From JAENVT01 sp963805445 (GTDB lineage Bacteria > Actinomycetota > Acidimicrobiia > Acidimicrobiales > Ilumatobacteraceae): 64,000 nt of DNA. The stretch is taken from contig CAWDUI010000012.1 of assembly GCA_963805445.1 (NCBI GenBank), forward strand, positions 310,001 to 374,000, given 5' to 3'. This document shows, in pieces, positions 62,637 through 64,000 of the stretch (position 1 is the stretch's first letter; every line of letters starts with the position of its first letter). The translations under genes and the position numbers were made by a program. The notes beneath the pieces were generated by a model. It had not been told where the DNA came from and searched no databases. It saw nothing but the letters and a program-made list of their open reading frames with translations.

Positions 62637-62864
62637 ATGCGCACTACCCTGGTGATCGACGATGACGTGTTGGCCGCAGCCCGCGAGATCGCTGAACATC
62701 GCGGTGTCGCCATCGGCAAGGTGATCTCCGAGCTGTCCCGCGAGGGCATCGAGGCGAAACGGCGGCCGACCCGGAAAAGTGGCCGGGTCCCGACGTTCGC
62801 GCCCCGTCAGGGTGCTCCGCTGATCACGAGCGAGGCTGTGCTGAACGCGCTCGACGAATCGTGA
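62637..62864 (+). CDS. vapB: VapB-type antitoxin (ribbon-helix-helix-like)
   Basis: The 75-residue protein begins MRTTLVIDDDVLAAAREIAEHRG, a ribbon-helix-helix-like DNA-binding start, with a basic middle (AKRRPTRKSGR) that can bind the toxin. It overlaps the PIN-domain gene by 4 nt (GTGA). A palindrome lies at its promoter. Together these mark a type II toxin-antitoxin pair. Confidence 0.82.
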   Translation: MRTTLVIDDDVLAAAREIAEHRGVAIGKVISELSREGIEAKRRPTRKSGRVPTFAPRQGAPLITSEAVLNALDES

Positions 62865-63292
62865 TCGTTCTCCCCGACGTCAACGTGCTGATTGCGATCG
62901 CCTGGCCGGAACACACCTTCCACAAGATCGCGATCGACTGGTTCGATGCCACTGCCGACGGCGGCTGGGCAACATCGTCGATGACCGAGTCGGGGTTCAT
63001 CCGCATCTCGGCCAACGCGTCGGTCGTCGGCGCTGCCGTCCGGCCGAGTGAGGCGTGCTCGCTTCTCACCGAGCTGCGCGAGGTCGGTGCTCACCAGTTC
63101 TGGACCGATGACATCGAGCCGAGTGTCTCTCCGTACTTTCCGCGCGACCGGCTCGTCGGCCATCGTCAGGTGACGGACGCTCATCTCTTGGCGCTTGCCC
63201 GACGCCACAGCGGAGCCATCGCGACCTTGGACCGTGGGTTGGTGTCGCTGTCCATCGGGTTGAGCGACGCCAATGTCGTCTTCGTCACCTAG
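62861..63292 (+). CDS. vapC: VapC-type PIN-domain ribonuclease toxin
   Basis: The 143-residue PIN protein has the acidic residues of the family: Asp in LPDVNVLIA, Glu in MTESGFIR, Asp in VTDAHLLALA and Asp in IATLDRGL. It should cleave RNA when freed from its antitoxin. The start is GTG 62861. The TxxDxxL..A and R-I-S-x-N pattern is characteristic of the mycobacterial-type VapC group. Confidence 0.88.
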   Translation: MIVLPDVNVLIAIAWPEHTFHKIAIDWFDATADGGWATSSMTESGFIRISANASVVGAAVRPSEACSLLTELREVGAHQFWTDDIEPSVSPYFPRDRLVGHRQVTDAHLLALARRHSGAIATLDRGLVSLSIGLSDANVVFVT

Positions 63293-63314
63293 TGCCGCCG
63301 CCTATCTTGCGACC

Positions 63315-64000
63315 ATGAGCCCGACGCCACAGCGCCACGTTGCTCTCATCACCGGGGCCAACCACGGCATCGGCGCGGCGACAGCGGAACGTCTCGCTGC
63401 ACTCGACGTCGCTGTGGTGGTCACGTACCTACGAGGCCGGGTCTCATCGGATCCGGGGACGCCCGAGCGCTATCAGCAGAACCGGATGACGTCGGGCGAC
63501 GAAGTGGTCGATCGCATCACCGCAGCCGGCGGCCGGGCAATCGCAGTCGAAGCCGACCTGCTCGACACGGCGACGCCGACCATGTTGTTCGATCGGGCCG
63601 AGTCCGAGTTCGGGCCCGTCGACATCTTGATCAACAACGCAACGGGTTGGACCTCGGGCGACTCGTTCGCCGCTGGAGGCACCGACTCGGCCGGGCGCAG
63701 GACTCCCGAGGTGACCGCGGAGCTGTTCGACCGTACGTTCGGCGTCGACGCTCGCGCCGGTGCGCTGATGATCGCCGAATTCGCTCGGCGCCTGATCGAC
63801 CGCGCAGGGACGTGGGGCCGCATCGTCGGTCTCACGTCGGGTGGTCCCAACGGGTTCCCCTCAGAGGTCACCTACGGCGCGGCGAAGATCGCGCTGGAGA
63901 ACTACACGATGTCGGCCGCAACCGAGCTCGGCCGCCGCGGCGTCACCGCCAACATGATCCACCCGCCGATCACCGACTCGGGTTGGGTGAACGACGCGGT
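63315..64000 (+). CDS. SDR-family oxidoreductase (partial, right edge)
   Basis: The frame starts at ATG 63315 and is cut by the window edge after about 228 residues. It has TGANHGIG, NNATGW (Asn of the N-A-G motif), the substrate Ser in LTSGG and Tyr/Lys in TYGAAKIALENY. TATCTT (63303-63308) ends 6 nt before the ATG. The substrate is unknown. Confidence 0.85.
   Translation, partial: MSPTPQRHVALITGANHGIGAATAERLAALDVAVVVTYLRGRVSSDPGTPERYQQNRMTSGDEVVDRITAAGGRAIAVEADLLDTATPTMLFDRAESEFGPVDILINNATGWTSGDSFAAGGTDSAGRRTPEVTAELFDRTFGVDARAGALMIAEFARRLIDRAGTWGRIVGLTSGGPNGFPSEVTYGAAKIALENYTMSAATELGRRGVTANMIHPPITDSGWVNDA

Overview
The window is a dense, high-GC stretch (roughly two-thirds G+C by eye) of an actinobacterial-type chromosome. 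The gene set points to the class Acidimicrobiia, Ilumatobacter-like: an ANTAR response regulator overlapping polA, a full-length S1 protein near coaE, a MtrAB-LpqB-like module, a DUF664 DinB protein, dimeric-type zinc glycyl-tRNA synthetase, and many starts that look leaderless (a TANNNT box 6-9 nt before the start codon). This assignment is inference; no rRNA is present.

Layout. 1-5.3 kb: start of an amino-acid-type substrate-binding lipoprotein, two alpha/beta hydrolases, a flavin-dependent LLM oxidoreductase divergent from a LysR regulator coupled to an SDR. 5.3-19 kb: aromatic catabolism, with an IclR regulator divergent from an HpaB-type monooxygenase, a fused indolepyruvate ferredoxin oxidoreductase, an orphan molybdopterin hydroxylase large subunit coupled to an FAH-family hydrolase, and a translationally coupled pobA-pcaCHGBD operon that takes 4-hydroxybenzoate through protocatechuate to 3-oxoadipate. 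19-24.6 kb: a winged-helix protein, a MetE-like enzyme, an aldo/keto reductase, an acyl-CoA ligase, a GNAT and coaE. 24.6-29.4 kb: a sensor kinase/NarL regulator pair followed by a membrane TIR protein and a DinB protein, inserted between coaE and rpsA. 29.4-35.5 kb: rpsA, a methyltransferase, polA, pdtaR-like regulator, a coiled-coil protein and tRNA-Leu(CAA). 35.6-40 kb: fatty-acid synthesis cluster fabD-fabH-fabG-acpP-fabF. 40-41.5 kb: remnants of a PAS-GGDEF-EAL protein and of a KaiC-like ATPase. 41.5-48 kb: fabZ, bcp, a candidate small RNA with a nine-codon ORF, trpCFBA and glyS. 48-57.5 kb: recO, a divergent pair of cis-prenyltransferase homologues, a DinG-type helicase, an enoyl-CoA hydratase, a response regulator/STAS/histidine kinase/GerMN lipoprotein module and era. 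57.5-64 kb: a 2-hydroxyacid dehydrogenase, an amidohydrolase, small proteins, an acyl-CoA synthetase, a MaoC hydratase, a VapBC-like pair and a truncated SDR.

Two points colour everything. First, about twenty genes, including essential ones (polA, glyS, fabD, the trp genes), are interrupted by single-base frameshifts, several in short G or C runs; these are best read as sequence errors, and I give such genes their full extent. Second, the most unusual biology is at 49.0-50.3 kb, where one cis-prenyltransferase keeps the catalytic motif but lacks the C-terminal RxG motif, and its divergent neighbour lacks the catalytic motif but keeps RxG: the division of labour of eukaryotic DHDDS/NgBR. Other leads are a TIR/coiled-coil/eight-helix membrane protein, a FabD with an extra biotinyl-like barrel, the micro-ORF small RNA, and a dispersed ~100-bp palindrome.
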